Origin: a virus
Reading direction: 5' to 3' (one strand)
Virus record (IMG/VR): IMGVR_UViG_3300023174_000312
Location: 1 to 41,847 of that record
Length of the DNA: 41,847 nt
How positions within the stretch are numbered: the stretch's first letter is position 1; every line of letters starts with the position of its first letter. The position numbers were made by a program, and so were the translations under genes. Of the stretch, positions 24,521 through 33,085 are shown in pieces. The notes beneath the pieces were generated by a model. The model made no database searches and was not told the DNA's origin. It saw only the letters and a program-made list of their open reading frames with translations.

Positions 24521-25311
24521 CCCAAGGTGCGCTGATCTTTGCATTCAATAATGAATCTACGGATTACATTGCTATGGCAGCATGGAGTGCAAAGAACATT
24601 CGCAGGCATTTGAACTTGCCCGTGGCCTTGGTCACCGATGATCCTGCGGCTGCCGCACAGTACAAATTTGAACACATCATTGCTACTGTAGCAGACACTG
24701 GCGGCTCAAGACACTTTGCAGATTACAATACCACAGTGACCTGGCACAATGCCGGACGCATCAATGCCTACGAACTGTCACCGTTTGATCAAACCTTGGT
24801 ACTGGATGCTGACTATGTGATAGCCAGTAATAGGCTATTAGAAGTACTAACAATACCACAGCAATTTGCAGCCTTCAAGGATGGGTTTGATCCCAGCAGT
24901 ATGACCAACCTTGAAACATTTGGTGCGTACGATATGCCCATGTGGTGGGCCACTGTGATGATGTTCCGTCGTGGCAACATTAGCCAATACATATTTGATT
25001 CAATGCAAATGATACGCAACAACTGGCAACACTATCGAGACTTGTATGGCATCCACCAAAGCAACTATCGCAATGACTATGCCCTGAGCATTGCCTTGGG
25101 GCTGGTAGCAGGTGCTGAACAATCAGTGCATGAGATATTCTTCCCCTTGCTCAACGTCATGCCAGAACACGGATTGACTTGTGTGGAACAGGATCATTAT
25201 GAAATTACATACACCAACACCGAAGGTCATATCAAAACTCTGAGTTGGGCTGGATTAGATTTTCACGCCATGTGTAAACAGCATTTGGAGGTGATAGTTG
25301 CAGCCCATTGA
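24493..25311 (+). CDS. Putative GT-A-like glycosyltransferase with DAD motif
   Basis: The protein opens with ALIFAFNNESTDYIAMA and a PVALVTDDP strand, then NAYELSPFDQTLVLDADYV. DAD, about 105 residues in, fits the metal- and nucleotide-sugar-binding DxD motif of GT-A folds (GT8-like layout). A later segment (MPMWWATVMMFRR) may be part of the acceptor site. It probably transfers a sugar in the cytoplasm, but donor and acceptor cannot be read. The start is uncertain: ATG at 24481 or 24493, or TTG at 24517, all inside the previous gene; 24493 is used here because a GGAAAG stretch lies just upstream. The next protein is a paralogue in the same fold layout. Confidence 0.62.
   Translation: MGRTEPKALTQGALIFAFNNESTDYIAMAAWSAKNIRRHLNLPVALVTDDPAAAAQYKFEHIIATVADTGGSRHFADYNTTVTWHNAGRINAYELSPFDQTLVLDADYVIASNRLLEVLTIPQQFAAFKDGFDPSSMTNLETFGAYDMPMWWATVMMFRRGNISQYIFDSMQMIRNNWQHYRDLYGIHQSNYRNDYALSIALGLVAGAEQSVHEIFFPLLNVMPEHGLTCVEQDHYEITYTNTEGHIKTLSWAGLDFHAMCKQHLEVIVAAH
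25287..25294 (+). promoter_or_regulatory. Strong ribosome binding site GGAGGTGA that fixes a TTG start
   Basis: GGAGGTGA is a full match to the 16S anti-Shine-Dalgarno sequence. GGAGG ends six bases before the TTG at 25298, and no in-frame ATG is near, which supports TTG initiation for the second glycosyltransferase-like gene. Confidence 0.75.
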
Positions 25312-26065
25312 TGAACAAGGTTACTTAATTGTTGCTGTCAACAGCGACACAGTTGATTATCAGGATTGTGCTAGAACCTTGGCCAAGACCATACGCTACT
25401 GGGATCCGTCTGCACGGATCTGCCTGGTCACAGACAGCTCTTACACTGATCCCTTGTACGATCACCACAGACAACTTGTGCCACAAGCCAATCCTTATGC
25501 CAACGATGCACAACTGTTCCGACTCACACCATTTCGTGAAACTATCAAACTGGAAGCAGATATGTGGATAGTGAGTCCCATTGTACACTGGTGGGATCAG
25601 TTTAGACATCGTGATGTTGTGATATCAACTGGCTGTAGAGATTGGCAGGACAACGTCAGCACAGCAAGAAACTATCGCAGGGTGTTTGACGCTAACAACT
25701 TGCCGGACGTGTACAACGCCGTGACCTATTGGCGGCGCAGTGAAACAGCTCGGGAATTCTTTGGCTGGGTGCGAGACATATTTGCCAACTGGGCAGAGTT
25801 TCGAAAACTCATAAAGTTTCCCGACGAAATACCATCAACTGATCTTGTGTATGCCATGGCCGCAGAGATCATGGGCAGAGATCGAGTCACAATGCCATTT
25901 AGCACATACCCAAAGATAGTGCATATGAAACGACACATAGCAGGAACGCAAACTGAACACTGGTTGGATGAACTGGTGTGGGAATATCAAGACATGCGAC
26001 TGCGCATACAAACTGTGCCACAAACAGGTGCATTTCATTACCGTGTTAAAGATTGGCAAGCATGA
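25298..26065 (+). CDS. Putative GT-A-like glycosyltransferase, paralogue with EAD in place of DxD
   Basis: This is a tandem paralogue of the previous gene. YLIVAVNSDTVDYQDCART aligns with ALIFAFNNESTDYIAMAAW, and ICLVTDS with VALVTDD. At the position of the DxD motif it has ETIKLEADM, so the first Asp is Glu (residues 86-88, EAD). Later segments are DVVISTGCRDWQDN, VYNAVTYWRR and FFGWVRDIF. EAD could still bind metal, but substrate use may differ, or the copy may have lost activity. The TTG start is supported by a perfect GGAGGTGA six bases away, inside the end of the previous gene. Proteins of this type occur beside fibre genes in marine T4-like phages, but I know of no tested substrate. Confidence 0.6.
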   Translation: MQPIDEQGYLIVAVNSDTVDYQDCARTLAKTIRYWDPSARICLVTDSSYTDPLYDHHRQLVPQANPYANDAQLFRLTPFRETIKLEADMWIVSPIVHWWDQFRHRDVVISTGCRDWQDNVSTARNYRRVFDANNLPDVYNAVTYWRRSETAREFFGWVRDIFANWAEFRKLIKFPDEIPSTDLVYAMAAEIMGRDRVTMPFSTYPKIVHMKRHIAGTQTEHWLDELVWEYQDMRLRIQTVPQTGAFHYRVKDWQA

Positions 26066-26397
26066 CCCCTGAAGAGTTTTGGTCTATACTGCACAACATG
26101 CCAGAACCCAGCCCGGTGTTTTATCGTTTGTATCACGATGATCAAGGGCATCCGCTATTCTACAGCATGGCAGATGAACCTGGTACATACATTGAGATTG
26201 ATCAGGAAACTTTTGCTCGCAGTGCCACCAACGTGCGTGTGCGCGACGGCCAGTTGGTAGAAGTAACATGGTCGACCACAACAAAATTGATTCCTGGCAA
26301 CTGTGGCACACCTTGTCATCCCGACAATGTTGCTGTCGTCGTTGCCGAGGATCAACCTCATACCCGCTGGAGTAAACGAACATATGAATCAAATTGA
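26062..26397 (+). CDS. Conserved phage protein of unknown function (111 aa)
   Basis: The N-terminal MTPEEFWSIL is followed by FYRLYHDDQGHPLFYSM and then PGTYIEIDQETFARSATNV. The C-terminus has GTPCHPDNVAVVV and PHTRWSKRTYE. I recognise this arrangement as a conserved hypothetical protein of T4-like cyanophages and relatives, usually near fibre or glycosyltransferase genes. No function is known to me and no catalytic motif is obvious. The ATG at 26062 overlaps the previous stop (ATGA). An in-frame TTG nine bases upstream is less likely. The last 14 bases overlap the next gene. Confidence 0.75.
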   Translation: MTPEEFWSILHNMPEPSPVFYRLYHDDQGHPLFYSMADEPGTYIEIDQETFARSATNVRVRDGQLVEVTWSTTTKLIPGNCGTPCHPDNVAVVVAEDQPHTRWSKRTYESN

Positions 26398-27310
26398 TAT
26401 TGCAGACTTGGACTGTGTATACCTAAGTTACGACGAACCTGAAAAGGAAGAGTTTTGGGTCCGGATCAAAAACATGGTGCCGTGGGCTACCAGAATAGAT
26501 GGCGTCAAAGGGTCTGACGCTGCACACAAGGCCGCAGCCGCAGCCAGCACAACCGAACGTTTTATCTTGATTGATGGTGACAATATTCCTGATGCTGTGT
26601 TCTTTAATCAAACACTGACGTTTGTGACACCGGAGTGGGAACAGGCAGTGTTTCGCTGGCGAGCAAAAAATCACATCAACGGACTCATGTACGGCAATGG
26701 CGGAGTAAGCTCATGGACACGTGAGTTTGTGTTCAACATGCGCACACACGAAGCCACTGATGGTCGTACAGAAACAGAAGTAGAGTTTTGTTTTGATCCG
26801 CTATACTGGCCCATGTACGACTGCTACTCGACCACATATCCCAATGGGTCAGCATTTCAGGCCTGGCGTGCCGGCTTCCGTGAAGGTGTAAAAATGTGCC
26901 TGAACAAAGGCGCACGACCCACAGTAGAACAATTCCAACAACAAGTACACCAACGCAACTTGGATCATTTGACCATTTGGCACAACATTGGTGCTGATGT
27001 CAACAACGGTCAGTGGGCCATGGCCGGCGCAAGGCAAGGTACCTATATGACCATGCTCACAAACTGGGATCACAGACTGGTGCAAGATTTTGATGCCTTG
27101 GCTGAAATTTGGGACAGCGTAAAAGATTCAGATCCAAGACTGTTGGGAGGACGTGTGGCAGATGACCTGTACTCACAGTTGGACTTGCCCATGGCCATAT
27201 TCGAAGGCGAACAAAGTCGATTCTTCAAACATCACTATCGTTCAAACTGGCACAACCGTGGTGTTATGGTCAGAGAGATTGATGTCATTAGACAGCAAGA
27301 AGGCTGGTAA
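26384..27310 (+). CDS. Putative glycosyltransferase-like protein with DGD motif
   Basis: The N-terminal half contains CVYLSYDEPEKEEFW, WATRIDGVKGSDAAHKAA and FILIDGDNIPD. The strand ending in DGD (residues 64-66) has the look of a GT-A DxD site, and the SDAAHKA helix before it is typical of a family widespread in marine T4-like phages. The C-terminal half has FDPLYWPMYDCYSTTYPNG and a GAR-QGTYMTML helix region. It is probably a cytoplasmic sugar transferase; the substrate is unknown. ATG at 26384 is chosen over a possible TTG at 26303, because the 27 extra residues would lie wholly inside the previous gene and read as shadow; GGAG lies 11 bases upstream. The stop shares one base with the first radical SAM gene (TAATG). 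Confidence 0.62.
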   Translation: MNQIDIADLDCVYLSYDEPEKEEFWVRIKNMVPWATRIDGVKGSDAAHKAAAAASTTERFILIDGDNIPDAVFFNQTLTFVTPEWEQAVFRWRAKNHINGLMYGNGGVSSWTREFVFNMRTHEATDGRTETEVEFCFDPLYWPMYDCYSTTYPNGSAFQAWRAGFREGVKMCLNKGARPTVEQFQQQVHQRNLDHLTIWHNIGADVNNGQWAMAGARQGTYMTMLTNWDHRLVQDFDALAEIWDSVKDSDPRLLGGRVADDLYSQLDLPMAIFEGEQSRFFKHHYRSNWHNRGVMVREIDVIRQQEGW

Positions 27311-28707
27311 TGAACAAAGGCGACGAATCTGTAGGTAACAAAAGTAAATTTCTTTTGTCTGCTGAACAGATGAAAGACCAACTGGGCCCTGCACTTTGTC
27401 TAGCCAAATGGAAGCAGGTCAGTTTTCACTTGCCCACTGGACTCAACAACTCATGTTATCATCCACCACTGCATGCTATAGATCCCAAGGCCATTGCGGT
27501 TAACCCCAGTGCGCTACACAATACCGATCACAAAAAGGTCCAACGTCAAATGATGTTGGCAGGAGAGAAGCCTAGTGAATGTCAGTATTGCTGGAACATG
27601 GAAAACGAAGGTAAGTTGAGTGACAGACACTATCGTTCTGGTGAGCCATGGGCCGCAGTGGATTTTGAATCAATAAAGAACAGCACAGGAGCGGAAGATG
27701 TTATCCCCAGTTATGTTGAAGTTAATTTTAATCACGCTTGCAATCTCAAGTGTAGTTATTGTAGCCCTCAGTTCTCAAGTTCATGGCAAGATGAAATTTC
27801 GCGCCTGGGTGCTTACCCTACTAGTCGTCCACACAATGCTCCTGAGCATTTTATGGGACAACGTAGACCAATTCCAGTTCGAGAGTCCAATCCTTATATT
27901 GACGCCTTCTGGTCCTGGTGGCCAGATCTGTATCCACACCTAGAACACTTTCGCATGACTGGCGGTGAGCCACTCATGGACAAGAACACATATCGCGTGT
28001 TTGATTATGTGTTGGCAAATCCCAGTCCCCGACTGCATTTGAATGTGACCAGCAACTTCTCAGTAGACGAGAAGTCGTGGCAAAAGTACCTAGCATACGT
28101 AAAACAAATTTGCGATGGCCGTATCGAACACTTCATGCAGTATGTGAGTTTGGATGGCTGGGGTACTCAAGCAGAATACATGCGGCACGGCTTAGACTTT
28201 GAACTGCTGTGGGACCGAGTAAATCAATTCTTAACAGAAGTACCCAACTATTCAAGTCTTACATTTATCATCACAATGAACAACCTCAGTGTGACTAGTC
28301 TAGACAAGTTATTTGCTGGCATACTGGGACTGCGCAAGGTATACAGCAACACATATCAACGTGTGTGGTTTGACACGCCTGTGTTGCGTGAGCCTGCCTG
28401 GCAGAGTCTACAGATATTGCCCGAAAGTTATGCTGAAAAACTGGAATGGTTGTGGGCCTGGATGGTGCGACAGATTGAAACTGAAGAGGCACCGTTTAAA
28501 GGATTCAAGGACTATGAACTGCATAGACTGGATCGTGACATTGCCTGGATGCGATCAGCACAGTTGACAGATCACTCTAGAGCAAAAGCAGACTTCTATC
28601 GTTTTTTCAGTGAGCATGATCGTCGCCGTGACACAGACTTCTTGAAGACGTTCCCTGAGATGCGGTCATGGTGGGAGGAGTGTGCGTATCATGCTAGGCA
28701 ATCGTAA
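27310..28707 (+). CDS. Radical SAM protein 1, N-terminal twitch-like cluster domain
   Basis: The radical SAM motif CNLKCSYC (Cys144, 148, 151) binds the SAM-coordinating 4Fe-4S cluster, and GGEP follows at 218-221. Upstream of the core lie Cys30, Cys49 (NNSCYHPP) and Cys91/Cys94 (CQYCW), which fit a second cluster in a twitch-like domain placed N-terminal to the core. A conserved LHNTD and an MMLAGEKP helix lie between these cysteines. The C-terminus carries DRRRDTDFLKTFPEM, a motif shared with radical SAM proteins 2 and 5. The 465-residue length suits a core plus one extra domain. The substrate is unknown; this subgroup (1, 2 and 5) shares a KW...SC-H N-terminal pattern. It starts at ATG overlapping the previous stop. 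Confidence 0.85.
   Translation: MNKGDESVGNKSKFLLSAEQMKDQLGPALCLAKWKQVSFHLPTGLNNSCYHPPLHAIDPKAIAVNPSALHNTDHKKVQRQMMLAGEKPSECQYCWNMENEGKLSDRHYRSGEPWAAVDFESIKNSTGAEDVIPSYVEVNFNHACNLKCSYCSPQFSSSWQDEISRLGAYPTSRPHNAPEHFMGQRRPIPVRESNPYIDAFWSWWPDLYPHLEHFRMTGGEPLMDKNTYRVFDYVLANPSPRLHLNVTSNFSVDEKSWQKYLAYVKQICDGRIEHFMQYVSLDGWGTQAEYMRHGLDFELLWDRVNQFLTEVPNYSSLTFIITMNNLSVTSLDKLFAGILGLRKVYSNTYQRVWFDTPVLREPAWQSLQILPESYAEKLEWLWAWMVRQIETEEAPFKGFKDYELHRLDRDIAWMRSAQLTDHSRAKADFYRFFSEHDRRRDTDFLKTFPEMRSWWEECAYHARQS
28673..28680 (+). promoter_or_regulatory. Ribosome binding site GGGAGGAG near two candidate starts
   Basis: GGGAGGAG is a strong Shine-Dalgarno sequence. Its 3' GGAG ends 10 bases before ATG 28691, and its first GGAGG ends three bases before GTG 28682. 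ATG is preferred, since the GTG spacing is too short. Confidence 0.55.
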
Positions 28708-29794
28708 AATCATTGTGGATGAGTGGGCTGAAGTATGGGATCTTTTGAAGCCCTATGCTGATGGTAACTTTTGGCAATGGCCTACAGAACTAGATCCCGA
28801 AGCAGTATACATTGTGGGCAGGGTTGTGTTGAAAGAAAACTGGCAGGCCATAACTGATTGGGCCACACAACATCCTGGGCATATTGTATTTTCCAATCCT
28901 GCTGAAGGCAGTGAAACTATATTGTTACAACTGCGTAGACTAGTAATTGCAAATCATGTACGCGATGGACGTATTGGATTACTAACATCTGGTGACCTAG
29001 AACCAGGATGGAACTACTGCCGAACAGACGGCTACTTTTCCAACATTGTAGAGTATTTGGAAAATCTTGATGCTGCTGCCCACAATGTGCAAACGCAACA
29101 CAAACCCTATGACTTCCTATTTTTAAATGGCCGGCTACGTCCACACCGCAAGTATTTGATAGATGCATTTAGAGAACATAACTTGTTGGATCGTGCGCTA
29201 TGGACCAATCTTGGTGATCGTGTAGAGATGACCTGGAGTAGTGCATTACATACTCAACTTGATGAACCCGTTAGATTGTTGCCTGCACAGTACGAAATTG
29301 CTCGTGCAGTGCCCAACATGGACACGGTTCCTACAGGATTTGTCAAACATCATTTGTTTGGTAACACCTGGGGCGATGCTATCGTAAACCCATTGGCCTA
29401 TGTGGACACCTGTTTTAGTGTAGTGACAGAAACCATATTTGATTATCCTTACACGTTTCGTACAGAAAAGATTTGGAAGCCCATGATCATGTGTCATCCA
29501 TTTGTGACAGCCGCCAATCCAGGATACTATAGAGATTTACACGCAGCAGGATTCCGCACATTTGGTCATTTGATTGATGAATCATTTGATTCAATGGATG
29601 ACCCCGCAGATCGCGCCAATAGAATAGTTGACGTTGTGGCAGATATATGTTACAATGGTGCTGCCAGTTTCTTAGAGTCAGCCAAAGACATTTGTAAATA
29701 CAATTACCAACATCTTCGTGAGCACAATGCTCGCGAACGTGCAGAACTTCCTGACCGATTGACCCAATACATCAATGAACGATTTAGAATTTAA
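28691..29794 (+). CDS. TEKIW-motif protein, possible glycosyltransferase (GT10-like C-terminus)
   Basis: About 367 residues. The C-terminal half has CFSVVTETIFDYPYTF, then TEKIWKPMIMCHPF near residue 258 and a GYYRDLHAAGFRTF segment. A related motif, TEKTWKAVAMQHPF, occurs in the protein at 35866, so the two are paralogues. The 'S/T-EK...HPFV..G.P' pattern recalls the donor-binding region of GT10-type fucosyltransferases, but this is a weak, pattern-level match. An earlier conserved segment is YDFLFLNGRLRPHRKYLID. The sequence shows no membrane segment. It lies between radical SAM 1 and an SGNH-like gene, which supports a role in glycan or glycoconjugate assembly. ATG at 28691 is used; GTG at 28682 is possible. 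Confidence 0.6.
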   Translation: MLGNRKIIVDEWAEVWDLLKPYADGNFWQWPTELDPEAVYIVGRVVLKENWQAITDWATQHPGHIVFSNPAEGSETILLQLRRLVIANHVRDGRIGLLTSGDLEPGWNYCRTDGYFSNIVEYLENLDAAAHNVQTQHKPYDFLFLNGRLRPHRKYLIDAFREHNLLDRALWTNLGDRVEMTWSSALHTQLDEPVRLLPAQYEIARAVPNMDTVPTGFVKHHLFGNTWGDAIVNPLAYVDTCFSVVTETIFDYPYTFRTEKIWKPMIMCHPFVTAANPGYYRDLHAAGFRTFGHLIDESFDSMDDPADRANRIVDVVADICYNGAASFLESAKDICKYNYQHLREHNARERAELPDRLTQYINERFRI

Positions 29795-30494
29795 AAGAGT
29801 ATTAACTAACGGGTGTAGTTTTACTGCTAGATCAAAATATAAAAACTGGCCCGAGCATCTTCCTAATAATTGGAATGTAACAAATATAGCCAGTCATGCT
29901 GCTGGAAATCAGTGGATATGTGATTCGACTATTGTAAAAAGTATAAAAAATGACTATGATTTGGTATTGGTAATGTGGAGCGGATTAACCAGAATTGATG
30001 CACTAGTCAATGAAGTAACTTGGAACCAATTTTGGCAATTTAAAAATCGTAACGACTTAGAGGTACATTACGGGCACTGTGCCATCGGGGACAGCCCAAA
30101 TTTTCCAATGTTAGACATAGCCAAACCAATTATAAAGTTTGGTGGAGTAAGAGAGCTAGTATTTGAATCATTAATGAATATATTGAAGTTACAATCATGG
30201 TTGGAATCAAAAAAAATTGATTATAGATTTATGAGTTTTATGAATTATTGGAATGACAGTTATGTTGAGAATAGGCAAGAATATCCAAGTGTTAAAAATT
30301 TAGGATTAGATACACTAATAAGTGAAATTGATTTCACTAAGTGGATATTCTCTGATGATAAAAAAAACGGACTTTTTGAATTAGCCAAAGATCAAAATTT
30401 TTTATGTGACAAGGATCATATACATCCTAATACACAAGCAGGAAAACTATGGGCCGATATTATTATTAAGAAGATAGAAAATGCCGCAATTTAG
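29775..30494 (+). CDS. SGNH/GDSL-hydrolase-like protein in an AT-rich stretch
   Basis: The N-terminal block is TNGCSFTARS, with Ser15 in the GCSFT position of an SGNH nucleophile. The C-terminal block is DKDHIHPNTQAGKLWAD, with Asp214 and His217 as the DxxH pair. This gives the Ser-Asp-His set of SGNH hydrolases, esterases and acyltransferases acting on acylated sugars or lipids. The middle blocks are less clear, so activity is probable rather than shown. Base use differs sharply from the flanks: positions 30181-30240 have 13 G+C of 60, against 31 of 60 at 27601-27660, and TTA, ATA and AAA codons dominate. This suggests separate acquisition. It overlaps its neighbours by 20 and 14 bases. Confidence 0.68.
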   Translation: MNDLEFKRVLTNGCSFTARSKYKNWPEHLPNNWNVTNIASHAAGNQWICDSTIVKSIKNDYDLVLVMWSGLTRIDALVNEVTWNQFWQFKNRNDLEVHYGHCAIGDSPNFPMLDIAKPIIKFGGVRELVFESLMNILKLQSWLESKKIDYRFMSFMNYWNDSYVENRQEYPSVKNLGLDTLISEIDFTKWIFSDDKKNGLFELAKDQNFLCDKDHIHPNTQAGKLWADIIIKKIENAAI

Positions 30495-31842
30495 TAACAA
30501 AACAGATTTAGAATTTAAACAACAAGTGTTGGACCCTGTGTCCTCAAGTTTTTGTGCGGCAAAATGGTACAATGCTACCATTTGGTTAGGAAGTGGGCAG
30601 ACCACAAGTTGCCATCACCCGCCAGCCCATTTGATTGACATTGATAAAGTCAATAACAACTCTAGGCTGCTGCACAATACTGATGAGAAAAAAGAAGACC
30701 GGCGTAAAATGCTGGCAGGTGAACGTCCTGCAGGTTGCGAATACTGCTGGAAGATAGAAGACATGCATACTGACGCTGTGAGTGACCGTGTGTACAAAAG
30801 TAAAATTTATCCCATAGAGGCCCTAAATGAAGCTGTTAAAACTCCCATCGAACATGATGTCAATCTTAGAACTCTCGAAATTAGTTTCGATCGCACTTGT
30901 CAATTTGCTTGTTCTTATTGCAATCCTGCTTTTAGTTCCACTTGGATCAATGATATCCGGAAACATGGCGCCTATGTCGGATTGGTTAGCGATGGCAGGA
31001 ACCATTTTACTCACACTCATGATAGTAGTCAACTTTATAAATTCGGTGAGACTAATCCGTACGTGGAAGCCTTCTTCGACTGGTGGGAACGAGACCTACA
31101 TCGAACCCTCCAAGAACTTCGAATAACTGGTGGTGAACCCTTGATGTCAGGCTATACCTGGAAACTGATTGAATGGTTCAAGACCAATCAAGGACGTAGC
31201 AATACCAAATTGGCTATCAATTCAAACTTGGGTATTGACATGGACAAGATGAAAGAATTTGCTGTGGCCGTTGCCACACTGCCCAAGGTGGATCTATATA
31301 CCTCAATGGAAGCCACATTTGCACAAGCAGAATACATTCGTGATGGCTTGGACTATGACCAATGGCTCAACAATGTGTTGTTTTTGTTGGAAGGCCAGTT
31401 TGTCAGTGCTGTGCATGTGATGTGTACCATCAATGCCTTGTGCTTGGACAGTATTGTGGATCACCTCAACTTGATGCTAAGTTTGAAACAACGTTATGGC
31501 CGTGACCAAATCAACTTTACCTTGAACATTTTGCGTTTTCCCAGTTTCCAGAGTGCTCTGGTATTGCCTGACCACATACGTAATAATTATAGATTGCAGT
31601 TAGAATCTTGGTTGTTTCGTAATCGTGAAAATCCTTGCCTGCATGAACACGAAATCAATCATGTACAACGCCTGATTGATTATTTGGATGTGGTAAAAAC
31701 TCCGCACTCGGAGGCATTTGACATGCCCAAGTTGTTGAATGACTTTGGGCAGTTTTACACACAGTATGATCAACGCAGAGACAAAGATTTTGCCGGATCA
31801 TTTCCTAACCTAGCAGAATGGTATGACTCAATACAAATATAA
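30481..31842 (+). CDS. Radical SAM protein 2, N-terminal twitch-like cluster domain
   Basis: The core motif is CQFACSYC (Cys140, 144, 147), with ITGGEPLMS placing GGEP at 217-220. The N-terminal four-cysteine set is Cys25, Cys44 (TTSCHHPP), Cys86 and Cys89 (CEYCW), with HNTD and KMLAGERPAG between. This is a close relative of radical SAM 1: KW, SC-HPP, LHNTD, YCW and the C-terminal DQRRDKDFAGSFPNL are shared. The 453 residues show no truncation. The first 14 bases overlap the end of the AT-rich SGNH gene. As with the other copies, a substrate is not evident, but the shared N-terminal domain suggests related substrates or a shared partner. Confidence 0.85.
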   Translation: MPQFSNKTDLEFKQQVLDPVSSSFCAAKWYNATIWLGSGQTTSCHHPPAHLIDIDKVNNNSRLLHNTDEKKEDRRKMLAGERPAGCEYCWKIEDMHTDAVSDRVYKSKIYPIEALNEAVKTPIEHDVNLRTLEISFDRTCQFACSYCNPAFSSTWINDIRKHGAYVGLVSDGRNHFTHTHDSSQLYKFGETNPYVEAFFDWWERDLHRTLQELRITGGEPLMSGYTWKLIEWFKTNQGRSNTKLAINSNLGIDMDKMKEFAVAVATLPKVDLYTSMEATFAQAEYIRDGLDYDQWLNNVLFLLEGQFVSAVHVMCTINALCLDSIVDHLNLMLSLKQRYGRDQINFTLNILRFPSFQSALVLPDHIRNNYRLQLESWLFRNRENPCLHEHEINHVQRLIDYLDVVKTPHSEAFDMPKLLNDFGQFYTQYDQRRDKDFAGSFPNLAEWYDSIQI

Positions 31843-33085
31843 CAGCACTGATTTGGTACGGTCAACAGAACTTACCGAACGTGAGCATTTCTTGCTGACA
31901 GAGTCGAAAACATTTTGCATATATCCCTGGATACACTTGCATGCTTACCCCACAGGTGAAGCATATCCCTGCTGCCATGCTGAAATGAAACCAGGCATTG
32001 TGGGCAACTGTAGAACAAACACTTTAGAGGAAATATGGCATGGCCAGCCCATGCAACAACTACGTGCGGACATGCTGAGTGAAACACCACACGCGGCTTG
32101 CACACGTTGTTATGAACAAGAAGAATCAGGATTTTTCTCAGGACGCAGATCAGCTAACAAACATCATGGACATCACATAAAGAAACTGGATAAGAATCCT
32201 TTTGAAATGACCTATTGGGACATTCGCTTTAGTAACTTGTGTAATTTAAAATGTCGTAGCTGTGGACATATTTTTAGCTCACAGTGGTATCAAGATCAAG
32301 CCAAATTAGCAGGTGATGATTGGAAAGATCGTAACACCGTGCTGAACTATGCAGGTCGAACCGAAACTGACATGTGGGAACAGCTGGAACCACACCTGGA
32401 CTATGTAGAGCAAATATACTTTGCTGGTGGCGAACCCTTGCTGATGGAAGAACACTACCGCATCTTGGAGGAGTTGGTCCGAAGAAAACGTTTTGATGTG
32501 CGATTGATTTACAACACAAATTTTACACACACTGAACTCAAGGGCCGAAGTGTATTTGAATATTGGAAACAGTTCAAAAGTGTAGCAGTGGGCGCCAGTT
32601 TAGATGGCATGGGATTGGTAGCCGAATACATACGCAAAGGTACTCGCTGGGCAGACGTAGTTCAAAATCGTCTTGAAATGATTCGTGTCTGTCCCGAAGT
32701 GGATTTTTACATTTCGCCTACATTGAGTATTATGAATGCTTGGCACCTGCCAGATTTTCATAAAGAGTGGGTGGCGCATGGGTTGATTCAAGCACAAGAC
32801 TTAAATGTGAATATTTTACAAGATCCTGCACACTACAGAATAGACATTGCACCTGCTGAATACAAGCAACGGCTAGAAGAAAAGTATCTAAGACATCTGG
32901 ATTGGATGAGCAACAGAGATCCATTGGGACGAGCCACGCAAGGATTTCAATCAGCTATTCAATTTATGAATGCCTCAGACAACACACATTTGATTGATCA
33001 ATTTTGGAGAAAAACTCATGAGCTAGACGGCATCAGAAATGAAAACATCATGGAAGTTGTTCCAGAATTGGCAGCATTAAAATGA
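31823..33085 (+). CDS. Radical SAM protein 3, N-terminal SPASM-like cluster domain
   Basis: The core motif CNLKCRSC (Cys140, 144, 147) and FAGGEPLL (GGEP at 202-205) identify a radical SAM enzyme. Ahead of it, residues 32-96 read like a SPASM/twitch module: FCIYPWIHLHAYPTGEAY, then CC (50-51), GNCRTNTLEEIWHG, LRADML and CTRC (93-96). In most SPASM enzymes this block follows the core; here it precedes it. The middle has FKSVAVGASLDGM, and the C-terminus ends in ELDGIRNENIMEVVPELAAL, a variant of the C-terminal motif in the other copies. With proteins 4 and 6 it forms the 'PW...CC' subgroup. It overlaps radical SAM 2 by 20 bases and radical SAM 4 by four. Confidence 0.85.
   Translation: MTQYKYNSTDLVRSTELTEREHFLLTESKTFCIYPWIHLHAYPTGEAYPCCHAEMKPGIVGNCRTNTLEEIWHGQPMQQLRADMLSETPHAACTRCYEQEESGFFSGRRSANKHHGHHIKKLDKNPFEMTYWDIRFSNLCNLKCRSCGHIFSSQWYQDQAKLAGDDWKDRNTVLNYAGRTETDMWEQLEPHLDYVEQIYFAGGEPLLMEEHYRILEELVRRKRFDVRLIYNTNFTHTELKGRSVFEYWKQFKSVAVGASLDGMGLVAEYIRKGTRWADVVQNRLEMIRVCPEVDFYISPTLSIMNAWHLPDFHKEWVAHGLIQAQDLNVNILQDPAHYRIDIAPAEYKQRLEEKYLRHLDWMSNRDPLGRATQGFQSAIQFMNASDNTHLIDQFWRKTHELDGIRNENIMEVVPELAALK

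Noticed and set aside
27310-28707. Reading the radical SAM genes as QueE-like enzymes for 7-deazaguanine DNA modification
   Set aside because: QueE is short (about 200-240 residues) and has no N-terminal twitch-like cysteine set; no queC, queD or folE partner is visible.
30827-31126. Plus-strand frame with two hydrophobic stretches, resembling a small membrane protein
   Set aside because: It lies entirely inside radical SAM 2 in another frame, has no good ribosome binding site, and the hydrophobic look follows from the overlapping codons.
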